From positions 42,102 to 106,101 of the forward strand of contig JADNYV010000129.1 in the NCBI GenBank assembly GCA_015501055.1: a stretch of 64,000 bases of DNA, in the 5' to 3' direction. A model generated the notes under the pieces. The model was not told where the DNA came from and did no database searches. It saw only the letters and a list, made by a program, of their open reading frames with translations. Position numbers and translations under genes: made by a program. This document shows, in pieces, positions 1 to 9,449 of this stretch (position 1 is the stretch's first letter; each line of letters opens with the position of its first letter). The DNA comes from Mucidula mucida. Its lineage: Eukaryota; Basidiomycota; Agaricomycetes; Agaricales; Physalacriaceae.

Positions 1-436
1 GACTTGCTGAACTATGTTTTAGTGTTCTTCAAGTGTTTTTGTAAATATCAGGATGTCGTCCATATATACCACAACTTTTCCTAGGTCAATAAGGTTCTTA
101 AAAATGGTATTCATCATTGCTTAAAACATGATAGGGGAATTTATAAGACCAAAAAATATTATCATAGATTTAAACAGGCTACAATTTGTCTTGAACATGC
201 TCTTCCACTTGTCTCCTTCTTTGATCCAAACATTATTGTAACCCCAATACAAGTCAATTTTGGAAAAGATCCTTGCGCTCTTAAGCTTATTAATAAGCTC
301 AGGTATAAGTAAAAGGCGGTATTGGGTTCTTAATAGTTCTCTTATTAAGCTTGTGATCATTCTAAACAGAGCGCAGCTTTCCATCTTTCTTTTTAACAAA
401 GAAGAAGGGACTTGTCATAAGGCCTATGCTTGTTAG
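1..436 (-). pseudogene. Ty3/gypsy reverse transcriptase fragment (distal half of a split element)
   Basis: Read on the minus strand, about 360-436 encodes the RT entry motif SPFFFVKKKDGKLR, and 121-360 continues with PELINKLKSARIFSKIDLYWGYNN and FFGLINSP, which line up residue by residue with the intact RT at 62.8-63.1 kb of this window (QELIDKLKGAKVFTKMD, FFGLTNSPATF). A stop follows KLRSV and the reading frame is changed around it. The sequence is AT-rich and degenerate. Translation upstream of SPFFFVKKK stops matching RT at about 436; the missing upstream part of the same domain lies at 6.77-7.6 kb, so this is the distal half of one minus-strand element. The element continues off the left edge of the window. 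Residue identity to RT is seen directly; the joining of the two halves is inferred. Confidence 0.8.
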
Positions 437-563
437 ATCACACAAGGTTAGGTCAAAACTGGACCCCGAGGGCCCCATCAATTCAGCGTATCGTAAAGTG
501 CCTGTACATGAAGTGTACATACTTAATACATGAAGATGTATCTACTGAGGGAGAGGTGGGAGG

Positions 564-2214
564 GGACGCAAAAATGCGGAGCTAACTGTGACCAGGTAAC
601 ACAGGTTAGCTGGAGGGGAGTGAGAGGGTGCAGAGAGCGCACCTGTGACCAGATAGCCCACAGAATGTCCTTGAGAAGGAGTCCTTTGGAAAGGAATGGG
701 TATCTGGGCACAAAATGGGCATCAGCTCTGAAGAGCTGGATGTGAGACATTGGCACATACTGGAAGCAGGGAGAGCAGCGGGAGCGCTAGCGCTCTGGGG
801 CCGGAGCGGACACTTCCAATAGGGTTCTAGGGTGCCAGTACATCAGTCCTGAGCAGGAGGACCGAGTAGAGCGAGTGGTGCTTGCCTGGGAGAGCAAAAG
901 TGCGAATTCCCTCAAAATGGGCACTTTGGACCTGTCTGGACTGGTTTTGGGCTGGGTAGGCGGCTTCAGACAGTGCTCTAGAGGTGTATGGCATCAGTCC
1001 TGAGCAAGAGGACTGGAGGAATCACAAACTGCTTGTCTCTGTGAGATGATGATGGTAAGAGACAAAGAGGCAGAGTGTGTGGACTCTTGCTTAAACCTCC
1101 CAGGGCGCCCTGTGAGTGGCCTCTGTTGTTACTACAACACCAGACACAGGCTGGGTAAGTCCAGGAAGAGCCCAGAGAGTGGGCTCGCTGCAGTAGGAGC
1201 AGCAGAGAGCGAACATAATACAGCTTTAAAGTGAAATGAGTGTTTGACTTGATTTAAGCTGTCTCATTGAACTCTCTTGAGTAGGAAGTTGGGTAAAGGG
1301 GTAAGGTGGGGTGTGGAGTGTGCAGAGGCCTCTGAAAACGCTCCCTACCCTCGGAATCCGCGTTTACATCGAGATTTAAATGGGTGTATATATCCTTTGG
1401 CTAAGTTCGATGTAAACGCGGATTCCGAGGGTAGGGAGCGTTTTCAGAGGCCTCTGCACACTCCACACCCCACCTTACCCCTTTACCCAACTTCCTACTC
1501 AAGAGAGTTCAATGAGACAGCTTAAATCAAGTCAAACACTCATTTCACTCCAAAGCTGGATCATGTTCGCTCTCTGCTGCTCCTACTGCAGCCAGCCCAC
1601 TCTCTGGGCTCTTCCTGGACTTACCCAGCCTGTGTCTGGTGTTGTAGTAACAACAGAGGCCACTCACAGGGCGCCCTGGGAGGTTTAAGCAAGAGCTCAC
1701 ACACTCTGCCTCTTTGTCTCTTACCATCATCATCTCACAGAGACAAGCAGTTTGTGATTCCTCCAGTCCTCTTGCTCAGGACTGATGCCATACACCTCTA
1801 GAGCACTGTCTGAAGCCGCCTACCCAGCCCAAAACCAGTCCAGACAGGTCCAAAGTGCCCATTTTGAGGGAATTCGCACTTTTGCTCTCCCAGGCAAGCA
1901 CCACTCGCTCTACTCGGTCCTCCTGCTCAGGACTGATGTACTGGCACCCTAGAACCCTATTGGAAGTGTCCGCTCCGGCCCCAGAGCGCTAGCGCTCCCG
2001 CTGCTCTCCCTGCTTCCAGTATGTGCCAATGTCTCACATCCAGCTCTTCAGAGCTGATGCCCATTTTGTGCCCAGATACCCATTCCTTTCCAAAGGACTC
2101 CTTCTCAAGGACATTCTGTGGGCTATCTGGTCACAGGTGCGCTCTCTGCACCCTCTCACTCCCCTCCAGCTAACCTGTGTTATCTGGTCACAGTTAGCTC
2201 CGCATTTTTGCGTC
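564..2214. repeat. Large palindrome: two ~808-bp inverted arms with a 34-bp spacer
   Basis: The left arm (564-1372) is the reverse complement of the right arm (1407-2214) with scattered mismatches and one length difference; the spacer is 1373-1406. Near the centre the match is perfect for over 100 bases. Differences are often A in the left arm where the right arm implies G (for example around 1215-1230). The right arm runs straight into the gag-proximal leader of the DIRS-like element, and a second copy of that leader at 10.97-11.69 kb includes part of this arm, so the arm belongs to the element. The left arm is either an inverted terminal repeat of the same element or the end of another copy joined head to head. 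Mirrored open frames in the arms (1046-1234 and 1545-1733) are a by-product of the symmetry. Confidence 0.95.
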
Positions 2215-2695
2215 CTTTCCCTGTGGCTACACCACACATCCCTCTCCAAGCGGCTCACCACCGCTTATCGAGCTCAATACTCCGCTCAGCGTGCTATACC
2301 TCCCTGGACTCGGTATCCTCCTTGTACTTCCTTGTCATCGTCGATCAGTGGTACAGTTCAACCTGTGCTTGCGACCGTGTTCAACACCCGGTTGTACAGC
2401 GTGTGCCTGACTCCTACCAAGGAGTGTAAATCAGGGCGCTGATTGTTAGACGAGTTCGCTCTCTGAGTGTGCCGTAACACGTCCGCTCTCTGAGTGTTCG
2501 ATAGGCTTGGTTAAGGATCGGTCGGTACCCAGCTCAGGCGCCCTCTATTCGCTTACAACCTGGGTGTTCTCTTTGCGAGGGCATTCGCGTTCTGAGTGTT
2601 AGACTGGCCAAAAGGCAGCAAGAGGGCGAGAAGCCTGCGCAGACAGCCTTAGGTGCACATTCTGCTGACAACGTTCCTGAACCAGGAAGCGGATC
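2215..2695 (+). other. DIRS-like element 5' leader between palindrome and gag
   Basis: Non-coding leader. It is shared with the second copy of the element at about 10.83-11.24 kb on the minus strand (for example the blocks around 2222-2250, 2300-2420 and 2520-2680), which shows that it is part of the element. Phrases such as CGCTCTCTGAGTGT recur (2457-2469, 2484-2496), giving a weak short repeat. No reading frame of note. Confidence 0.6.
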
Positions 2696-4046
2696 ATGTC
2701 TGATGTTGACGAGCTCGATGGTATCTCTCGCAATCATTCACCTCCTCGCCCCCATTCGCCCTATGATCAGGATCCAGACGAGCGCGAAGCGATTCGCTTG
2801 CGCGCTGAGCAGCTTCAGGACCTTGTCAAGCGGTTTGCGGATGGGTCTATCAAATCCCAAGGCGAGTTCTTGCAGCTTGCCCGCAAAACCGGCGCGTCTG
2901 CTGGCGAAATGGACGACTATATCGAACAAGTCGCCCAAATCATTGAACAGCGCAAGAAGCCGGACAAGGCTCCCGAGCACGATAGGACTCCTGAGCGCGA
3001 TGCTACATTCCAACGAGAGCTGGATGAAGAGGCGCGAAGGCGTGCCGTTGAAGAGGCCGCTTGGGCCGCGTTCGCGCGCAGCTCGATGCTGCTGCTGCTA
3101 CAGCGCCTGCCGCGCAGCCCGCTTCAGCCGCCGGACCCGTGGCTGGTCCGTTATCAGCTTCGTTGCTCTCTAGGCTCCTTGGAGCAGAGTCTACTCCGTC
3201 CGGCATCTCTGCTTCAGTCCTCGCTGCAGCTCCGCATCTTGCGCAGCTTGCAGCTCCCTCCAACCTCACTCCTCATATCGAGGAGACTCAGCGCATTCGA
3301 CGTCTCCTCACTACTGAGAAGGACATCGACGCTATCATCAATGCGTGTCAGATGCAGTCACTCCATGATCCATTTGCGCACTCCTTCTGGCGCTCCATTG
3401 TGCTGGAGCAGTATGTGGATTTTGAGAAGCTCTTTGCCTCCATTCACTCTGGCACAAATCAGCAGGAGGACACCAAGGACTTTGCCGGTGGCTACGTCAT
3501 CATGCGCAAGGACCAGTCCACTGCTCGCCGCACCCTCACCCAAGAGTCCGAGTGGACACGCGTCTTCGATGCGTATGCCACCGGTGTTGGGCTCATCTAC
3601 CCTCACCGCAAGGACGAACCCGGGGTTACCGCGCACTCATCATTGAGCTGTTTCGTGCTACACCCTCGAATCCAGCGTTCCCTATTCGCTGTGATAAGGA
3701 GACTCGCATTCGCTATGCTAACTCTCCTTTCCATCTCGATGATCGCACTGCGCTCCAGCTTCCTCTTCTCTCTGAGATGTTGCGCACCTCTGAGGGAGCA
3801 AATCCTCGCAAGCGGTCCTCTGACTCTGGCAGCTCACAGTCTGCGACGCGTCGTCGCATTGTTTGCCAGAATTGGAATCTGGGTAAATGCTCATCTCCGT
3901 GCTCCGCAGGCCGTCTTCACGGTTCTTGCAGTGAGTGCGGAGGAAAGCACACAGCCAAGAGCCAACCAGCCTGCCTCATCCTCCTCGAAGCCAAACGAGC
4001 AGTCGCTCGTTCAGGAGCGAGTTCAGGCGGCGCTGATGAAGCCTAA
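2696..4046 (+). pseudogene. Gag-like protein of DIRS-type element, two frameshifts
   Basis: Three overlapping frames together give one gag-like product of about 450 residues. Frame 2 starts at ATG 2696 (MSDVDELDG) with a charged, coiled-coil-like segment up to about 3075; frame 1 continues with an Ala/Pro stretch and a conserved-looking domain to about 3620; frame 3 carries the rest to the stop at 4046. The last part has a Cys/His cluster (CQNWNLGKCSSPC, then CSECGGKH), as in capsid-like proteins of YR retrotransposons. Each switch is what one lost base would give. At the first (3071-3080) the other copy of the element on the minus strand near 10.66 kb has one extra base and keeps the two parts in a single frame, so the first break is a deletion in this copy. 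The second lies in a CCCGGGG run near 3619-3626. Confidence 0.7.
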
Positions 4047-5874
4047 GTCGTTGAAGCGTGAATCAGACGCTGTACCACCACCACCACGCTTTAAGCGTGG
4101 TTATGTATTTACTACCAATGTACTATCAGAATCTAAAACGCCTTCGAGCATCTCTTCCACTTATACTGCTCCTCCGCTTCCTTTACCTCCTCAGCAAATT
4201 CTCAACGACTCCTCCATCCAGCAGTCTCTTGCTGCAGTAGCTGACTACATCAAGGTCAGCACACCTATCGACATTGACCGCTTTGAGCGGCTTCTTGCCA
4301 AACATCCCAATCAGCCCTTTGTGAGCTCTATCATCCGCTCACTCCGTGAAGGGTTCTGGCCTTTACACGATGGTCAGTGGGAAGCGCACCTCAGAGACAA
4401 GATTAGAGACAACTACTCTACTGAGGAGTGCGATCTTGTTGAGCTGCGCAAACAGCGAGATCAAGAAGTTGCTGCTGGCCGTTGGTCCCCTGCGCTTCCA
4501 GAAGGCTTTAAGCTCTTGCCTGGAATGCGCCTGTCACCCATGTTTGTGGTCTGGCAGAAGGGTAAACCACGCGTCGTCATGGACCATACAGGCAATGGTC
4601 TCAATGACGGCATTGCCAGAGCTGATGCCAAAGTCAAGTACGACGATATGCACTCCTTTGGGCAGGTACTGCATGATGTCCTACAAGCTCATCCTCACGA
4701 GGAGATCCTGCTTTTCAAGAGCGACATCTCTAAAGCGTTCCTCAATCTCCCCGTTCATCCCATTTGGCAGCTACAACAAGTTGTCATTGTCGACGGCCGC
4801 TATCACATTGTGCGCCGTCTCATCTTTGGCAGTCGTGCATCACCATACTGCTGGTGTTCGTTCTCTGGCCTGGTTAACTGGGTTGCTTGGGAGCTAGATA
4901 TACCAGACCTGCACGACTACATGGATGACTACTATGGCTGGGACACCAATCACAATCTGGTGCTCTTTCATGGACAGCGACGTCCCCGACGTCAAGTCCA
5001 GCTTCTCCTTCTGTGGGACTCTTTGGGCATCCCATACAAAGATAAGAAGCAGGAACACGGTCCTCAGCTAAAAATCATTGGTTTCTGGTTAGACACTGTT
5101 CACGGGTCTATCTCTCTCTCACCAGACTCCATTGCGGACATGATCACCACCATTCAGTCGTTCTTGTCCCAGCAAAAGCCTGTACTCAAGGAGTGGCAGT
5201 CCTTGGGTGGGTATCTCAACTGGGCTCTTAATGTGCTGCCTTGGGCACGGCCAGCACTTACAGAGCTCTACCGCAAGATGAGCGGTAAAACACTGCAGTA
5301 CAAAGGCATTCCATTGAACGTTGAGGTTAGAGCAGATCTCACTTGGTTTGTCAATGCATTACAACACTGCATCGGAGTGCGCTTTGTGAATGCGCAGGCA
5401 TGGGATGACTCTGAGGCTGATATGGTCTATTGGACAGATGCGAGTAATCTGGGCCTCGCTTTCGTCTATGCTGGGAATGGCTTTAGCTATCAACTCCGAA
5501 CCATCACCGGAGTTGACACCTTCTTTAGGGAGCTTGTAGCTATTCTTTGCGCTGTTCATGATGCTGCCTCTCATCCCTCTCCGCCTCGCAGGCTGTTAAT
5601 CCATTCTGACAGTCTGGACTCCGTCTCAGTGTTTAACACTTTGGCTGCTTCACAGTCAAGTCACAATGCTGTTCTGCTTGCCATTGCTGATATTGTCCTG
5701 CGCACCGGCATTGATGTTCGTGTGCGGCACATCCGCGGGGTTGACAACGTGATGGCAGACATGTTGTCCCGCCTACTGTTCTCTGACTTTCAGAAACAGT
5801 TCCCCTCCTACCGCGTCCGCACTATGGAGCCACCTCGTGAGCTCCTACCGGCGCAATGGAGAGAGTGCTTTTAG
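4036..5874 (+). CDS. Reverse transcriptase-RNase H of DIRS-type retrotransposon
   Basis: About 612 residues. This enzyme copies element RNA to DNA and degrades the RNA strand. RT motifs: KPRVVMDHTG, SDISKAFLNLPVHP (motif A aspartate), FGSRASPYCW (motif B) and the active site YMDDYYGW (motif C, near 4918-4941). RNase H follows: YWTDASNLGLAF, FRELVAILCAV, LIHSDSLDS and HIRGVDNVMADMLSRL, with acidic catalytic residues present. The frame is open much further upstream (to 3061), but that part is the gag region in another frame, so I chose ATG 4036, which overlaps the gag stop by 11 bases, a usual arrangement in this class. The reading frame is intact over its whole length. Placement with DIRS/Ngaro rests on the neighbouring recombinase. 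Confidence 0.88.
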   Translation: MKPKSLKRESDAVPPPPRFKRGYVFTTNVLSESKTPSSISSTYTAPPLPLPPQQILNDSSIQQSLAAVADYIKVSTPIDIDRFERLLAKHPNQPFVSSIIRSLREGFWPLHDGQWEAHLRDKIRDNYSTEECDLVELRKQRDQEVAAGRWSPALPEGFKLLPGMRLSPMFVVWQKGKPRVVMDHTGNGLNDGIARADAKVKYDDMHSFGQVLHDVLQAHPHEEILLFKSDISKAFLNLPVHPIWQLQQVVIVDGRYHIVRRLIFGSRASPYCWCSFSGLVNWVAWELDIPDLHDYMDDYYGWDTNHNLVLFHGQRRPRRQVQLLLLWDSLGIPYKDKKQEHGPQLKIIGFWLDTVHGSISLSPDSIADMITTIQSFLSQQKPVLKEWQSLGGYLNWALNVLPWARPALTELYRKMSGKTLQYKGIPLNVEVRADLTWFVNALQHCIGVRFVNAQAWDDSEADMVYWTDASNLGLAFVYAGNGFSYQLRTITGVDTFFRELVAILCAVHDAASHPSPPRRLLIHSDSLDSVSVFNTLAASQSSHNAVLLAIADIVLRTGIDVRVRHIRGVDNVMADMLSRLLFSDFQKQFPSYRVRTMEPPRELLPAQWRECF

Positions 5875-6768
5875 AGGCATTGGGCGAGGGCGGACAGCCT
5901 CGTCACCCTCGCCCACCTATGGACTTGCAAAAACTAGATGAACTTGTCTTGTATCTGCAGGCCCATGCTATTGAGACCTCTACGCGTATCAACTACTCTA
6001 CTGGGGCTAGAGATTACGCCCGCTTCTGTAAAGCACACAATCTGTCTCTGGATCCTACTCCGGAGACTCTAGCACGTTACATTGCATACACGTCCCAATT
6101 CATTGGCTCTGCTCCTAAATACTTAACCGGGGCAAAGCACTTCCTCAATGACCTTTATCCTCACTTTGGTGACGCTCGTGCTTCAGCGCTTGTTCAAGCC
6201 GCTATCCGTGGGTCAAAGAAGGTCCGGGCAGATCCTATAGCTAGGAAGCCCCCTCTTCGACTTCATCACCTTCAGCTCTTTGTGGACATCGCAAACCAGA
6301 CCCACAAGTATGATGACTTTCTCTTTGCTACAATCATGTCATGCGGCTTCTATGCTGTTCACCGGATGGGAGAGCTGGTGCAGCCTAATCAGAAGAAGCT
6401 ACGTGATTGGAAGAAGATCATCAAGCGTGCCAGCCTCACATTTGAGACTGGGTATGCAGGCTATCGCTTGCCTTACCATAAGAGCGATCCCTTCTATCAG
6501 GGCACTGACATACTGTTTACCTCTCAGACTGTGGCTGATCCTATCACCCTTCTGAAGCAGTATGTCCACCGCAGAGACAAACTGCATGGTGCTCGAGCGG
6601 CTCTCTTCATACGTGAAGATGGCATTGTACCAACTAGATCCTGGTTTGAGTCCAAGTTCTTTGCGCTGGTGAGCAAAGACTTTGGTGGTCACTCGGTTCG
6701 TTCTGGGGGTATAACACACTATGCATCCCTTGGACTCTCTGAGACCATACTCCAAGCCCTAGGCCGTT
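5856..6768 (+). pseudogene. Tyrosine recombinase of DIRS-type element, C-terminus missing
   Basis: About 304 genuine residues. The protein would join the circular cDNA to the chromosome, in place of an integrase. The N-terminal core-binding part has TSTRINYSTGARDYARFC; the catalytic part has the first arginine in HRMGELVQP, the H-x-x-R box in GGHSVRSGGITHYASLG, and the start of the last helix in ILQALGRF. In intact members the nucleophilic tyrosine follows a few residues later. Here the sequence changes at about 6768 into gypsy-derived DNA, and the residues up to the chance stop at 6809 (VQKHVKFSLFNG) come from that DNA, so the tyrosine is absent and the enzyme should be inactive. The start overlaps the end of RT-RNase H by 19 bases. 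Confidence 0.85.
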
Positions 6769-6771
6769 TTG

Positions 6772-7590
6772 TCCAGAAACACGTTAAGTTCAGCTTGTTC
6801 AATGGGTAACAAGAGATAGATCTTGCATAATTTAAGTTCAAATTTGAGAATAAGGTCAATAGCATGATCCCAGAAGGTGTGTGTGGGGAGACATTTGGAT
6901 GTGCATTTGTCAAAGACTGTAAGATAGGTGTAGTAGAGTGCTGAGATTTGTAAAGATAGGAGGCGGATCTTGGCCAGTTTCTTGTTTTCTTCTGCAAGTT
7001 GCTGAGCCTTTGTAAACCCCACGCAAATATAAACAGAGGGACTGTTTGAAGGATTTGGATTTTGCACTGGGCGGAAATAATCATCCCAAAAAACTTGCTC
7101 AAACATCTGCTCTTCCCACTTCCTTGGTACTTTTCTTCCTTCTTTTTGTTTTTGGTGAAAAGAAGAAGGAACTTGCCATAGGAGATTTGGACGGGTAAAT
7201 ATACACTTTAGCCAAGTTCTTGTCAAGAAATATGTTAAGTTCAACTTGTTTCGCAGATAACAAGAGGTAAGTCTTGCATGGCTTGGGTTCAAAACTGAAA
7301 GTAAGGTTAATAGCTTAATTCTAAGAGATGTGTGTAGGAAGATATTCAGATATACTTTTATCAAAGACCGTAAAATAAGCATAATAAAGTGGTGAAATTT
7401 GTGAAGATAAAGAATATATATTGCCTGGTTTCTTATTTTCTTTAGCAAGTTTTTGAGTCTTTGTAAACTCTGCGCAAATGTAAACAGAGGGACTATCTGA
7501 AGAATTTGAATTTCACACCGGGCGAGAATAATTATTCCGGAAAACTTGCTCAAACATCTGTTCTTCCACTTTCTCAATATCTCTTTTTCC
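6772..7590. repeat. Tandem duplication of a ~445-bp gypsy pol segment
   Basis: Unit 1 (6772-7216) and unit 2 (7217 to about 7590) are direct repeats. They share, in the same order, a block starting gtcnagaaacangttaagttca, the ACAAGAG block, the AAACAGAGGGACT block and the AACTTGCTCAAACATCTG block (7094-7111 and 7546-7563). They have diverged by many substitutions, mainly transitions. On the minus strand both encode the same piece of gypsy pol leading into RT. The duplication is old, predating much of the point mutation in the two units. Confidence 0.85.
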
Positions 7591-7599
7591 TCCTTTTTA

Positions 7600-8241
7600 T
7601 CTTTATCTTTGATAAACAGAACAACTAAAACTTGATATTTACTCCTTGCGGTTTGCTGGATGAAGACCGATTAGAGGTTGTCTTATCAATTCTTCCATTA
7701 TAGTCTTTATGTCAGAGCCAAGGATTGTGAAATTTTGCAGAGACATCAGCTGAAACTGAAGTGGATTTGACACGTGCACGCACATTACTTATGGAGGATT
7801 TTTGAGAATGCAAGTTTTTATATTGGTTAAAGTCAACCTGGGTACTGGCCTAGTTGATAGAAGGATTGGGCTTATTCAGCCAATCCATTCCCAGAATAAC
7901 ATTGTGATCCCCAATATCTGTGATGTAAAGCTCTACAAGCTCCTTGTGGTAGGACTGGCCGTCTCAGCTATAGATGTGGATATGTTGCATCCAGCCCATG
8001 ACATTCTTGAAGCCGTTAATGTTATAGACAGGAAATGGGGAGAATAAAGGAATGAGGGTAAAATTGTGAAAGTTGGTAAAGCAAACATTAAAGATGAATC
8101 CTTCAACAGGCCCCACAATGATAAAGGATTTCTTGTTCAAAGGCAGTCAGTCAGTCTTGAAAGAGCGAAAGGGTTCAATTGTGCACCTGGACATCTAGAT
8201 GCATCCACATCCATGGGGACTCCTATGTCAAGGGCCGGAGC
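7600..8241 (-). other. Degraded protease/linker region of the gypsy element
   Basis: Lies between the gag frame and the RT-linker repeats, where Ty3/gypsy elements keep the nucleocapsid tail and aspartic protease. Only short frames remain, and I could not find a clear D-S/T-G active site. Assignment is by position only. Confidence 0.4.
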
Positions 8242-8940
8242 TCAGGCAGCTGGAGTGGGCCGAGGCATCAATGTTGAAGTTGTACCCCAGCCATTGAAAG
8301 ACCAAATGGCCTTCTTGTGTTGTTGTGCCTTCCACGTATTCTGCATCACAACTGCACATTGCTTGTAGTCTGCAAGGTTGGTGGAAATGAGAAACAAGGT
8401 GAAGATGCGATCAACCAGGCTTGGGTTAAGACCCTTTTTGAAGTAGTGAAGTAAGGAAATCTCGTCAAAAATGGACTTGTCAGTGTGGGTATTAAATGTA
8501 GTGATGAACTTATCAAGGTCTGCTAGCTCTCCTATTATGTAGATAGTTTCCATTATCTGGCAAGCAGTGGTAATAGGGTCTAGAGCAGCAAAGTCCAACT
8601 TAAACTGATTAATGACAGCATTCATGGTGGTCCATCGCTTATCAGCAACAATGATAGTACTATCTGCCTGATTGGCATTGTACTCCTTTATGCGCCTCTC
8701 CACCCATTTACCTGCAATAGGACCCTTAAGGTAGCTGAGGAATAACAAAACCTGTTCTTTGCCGGTGGTATAACGGGCCTTGTTAAGGCGGAAGTAATTG
8801 CGAAAGTGTGCAAGCCAGGTGCTGGACATGGCACGGTTGCCATGATAGTCGTCAAGCTTGGCACTGCGTTCAGAGATGTTGGACAGAGCAGGGTTAGAAG
8901 CAAGGAGATTAGACTGAGGTGGATTAGGGGGAGATGACAA
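8242..8940 (-). CDS. Gag of Ty3/gypsy element
   Basis: A 232-residue open frame on the minus strand starting MSSPPNPPQ. The middle holds the retrotransposon gag core: MSSTWLAHFRNYF, a large helical segment with FLSYLKGPIAGKWVERRI, and INQFKLDFAALDP. Conserved-looking aromatic and hydrophobic positions fit the capsid-like domain (Retrotrans_gag-type), which packages element RNA in the cytoplasm. The CCHC zinc knuckle expected after it is not in this frame, so the protein is probably cut short. It is the only open frame of this element, and sits between its LTR-like end and pol remnants. Confidence 0.65.
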   Translation of the reverse strand: MSSPPNPPQSNLLASNPALSNISERSAKLDDYHGNRAMSSTWLAHFRNYFRLNKARYTTGKEQVLLFLSYLKGPIAGKWVERRIKEYNANQADSTIIVADKRWTTMNAVINQFKLDFAALDPITTACQIMETIYIIGELADLDKFITTFNTHTDKSIFDEISLLHYFKKGLNPSLVDRIFTLFLISTNLADYKQCAVVMQNTWKAQQHKKAIWSFNGWGTTSTLMPRPTPAA

Positions 8941-9449
8941 GGGTAATGGGGAATCAGGAGCAAGTAGATTAAGGCCGAGATCAATAGGGATTGGTGAGGC
9001 GGGATGGGAAACTAAGATATGGGGTTTGGAGACCAGGGATAATACAGGGAATACAGGTGCAGGTTCTTGGGTTTAAACTAGTTCTGGGGACGACAGCGAG
9101 GGTAGTGTGTGAGTGACTGGTACTGGTTGTAATGACGACTCAGCTGGGGCCTCTCTTGAGGTAGCAGCTTTCTGTGCTAGGTCTTTGTGATGTTGCTCTA
9201 AGTGTTGTTGGGCACCGGCAAAGTCTTCTGAGCTGAGGTAGACTTTTTCACGGGGATGTATCAGGATTCTTTGATGTCGTCAAAGTAGGTTGTATTCCAA
9301 TCACCGGCGGGATTGATGATCCCGTGGTTTTTGTTGGTTTTGTTAAAGACAACATCGGGAGGAAGCAAGGATGGCTCAGCGTCAGCGGAGAAGCGCACAA
9401 TGGTAAAGGCTTGCCGGTGCGTGGGCAAAGCTTATGCAGGAACTGACGA

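Larger units (their letters stand above)
437..6768 (+). mobile_element. Tyrosine-recombinase retrotransposon (DIRS/Ngaro type), 3' truncated
   Basis: The element carries, in order, a long palindrome, a gag-like region with a Cys/His motif, RT plus RNase H with YMDD, and a tyrosine recombinase. That set without integrase or aspartic protease defines tyrosine-recombinase retrotransposons (DIRS, Ngaro, PAT groups). The three coding parts overlap end to end (gag stop at 4046 over the pol start at 4036; pol stop at 5874 over the recombinase start at 5856). I see no methyltransferase domain after RNase H, which some DIRS elements have. Both flanks are halves of one minus-strand gypsy RT, so it most likely inserted there. 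The left limit is only known to lie between about 437 and 564; the right limit, near 6768, cuts the recombinase gene, so the original 3' terminus is absent. Confidence 0.75.

Noticed and set aside
1046..1733. Two identical 62-residue open frames on opposite strands (1046-1234 and 1545-1733)
   Set aside because: They are mirror images created by the palindrome; no motif and no sign of selection.
3061..4035. A single 937-residue frame from 3061 to 5874 as one protein
   Set aside because: Between about 3625 and 4036 this frame is not the one with the Cys/His gag motif; the gag C-terminus lies in another frame with its own stop at 4046.
6759..7577. A 272-residue minus-strand frame as a gene
   Set aside because: It is two copies of a gypsy pol linker (tandem duplication), not an independent protein.
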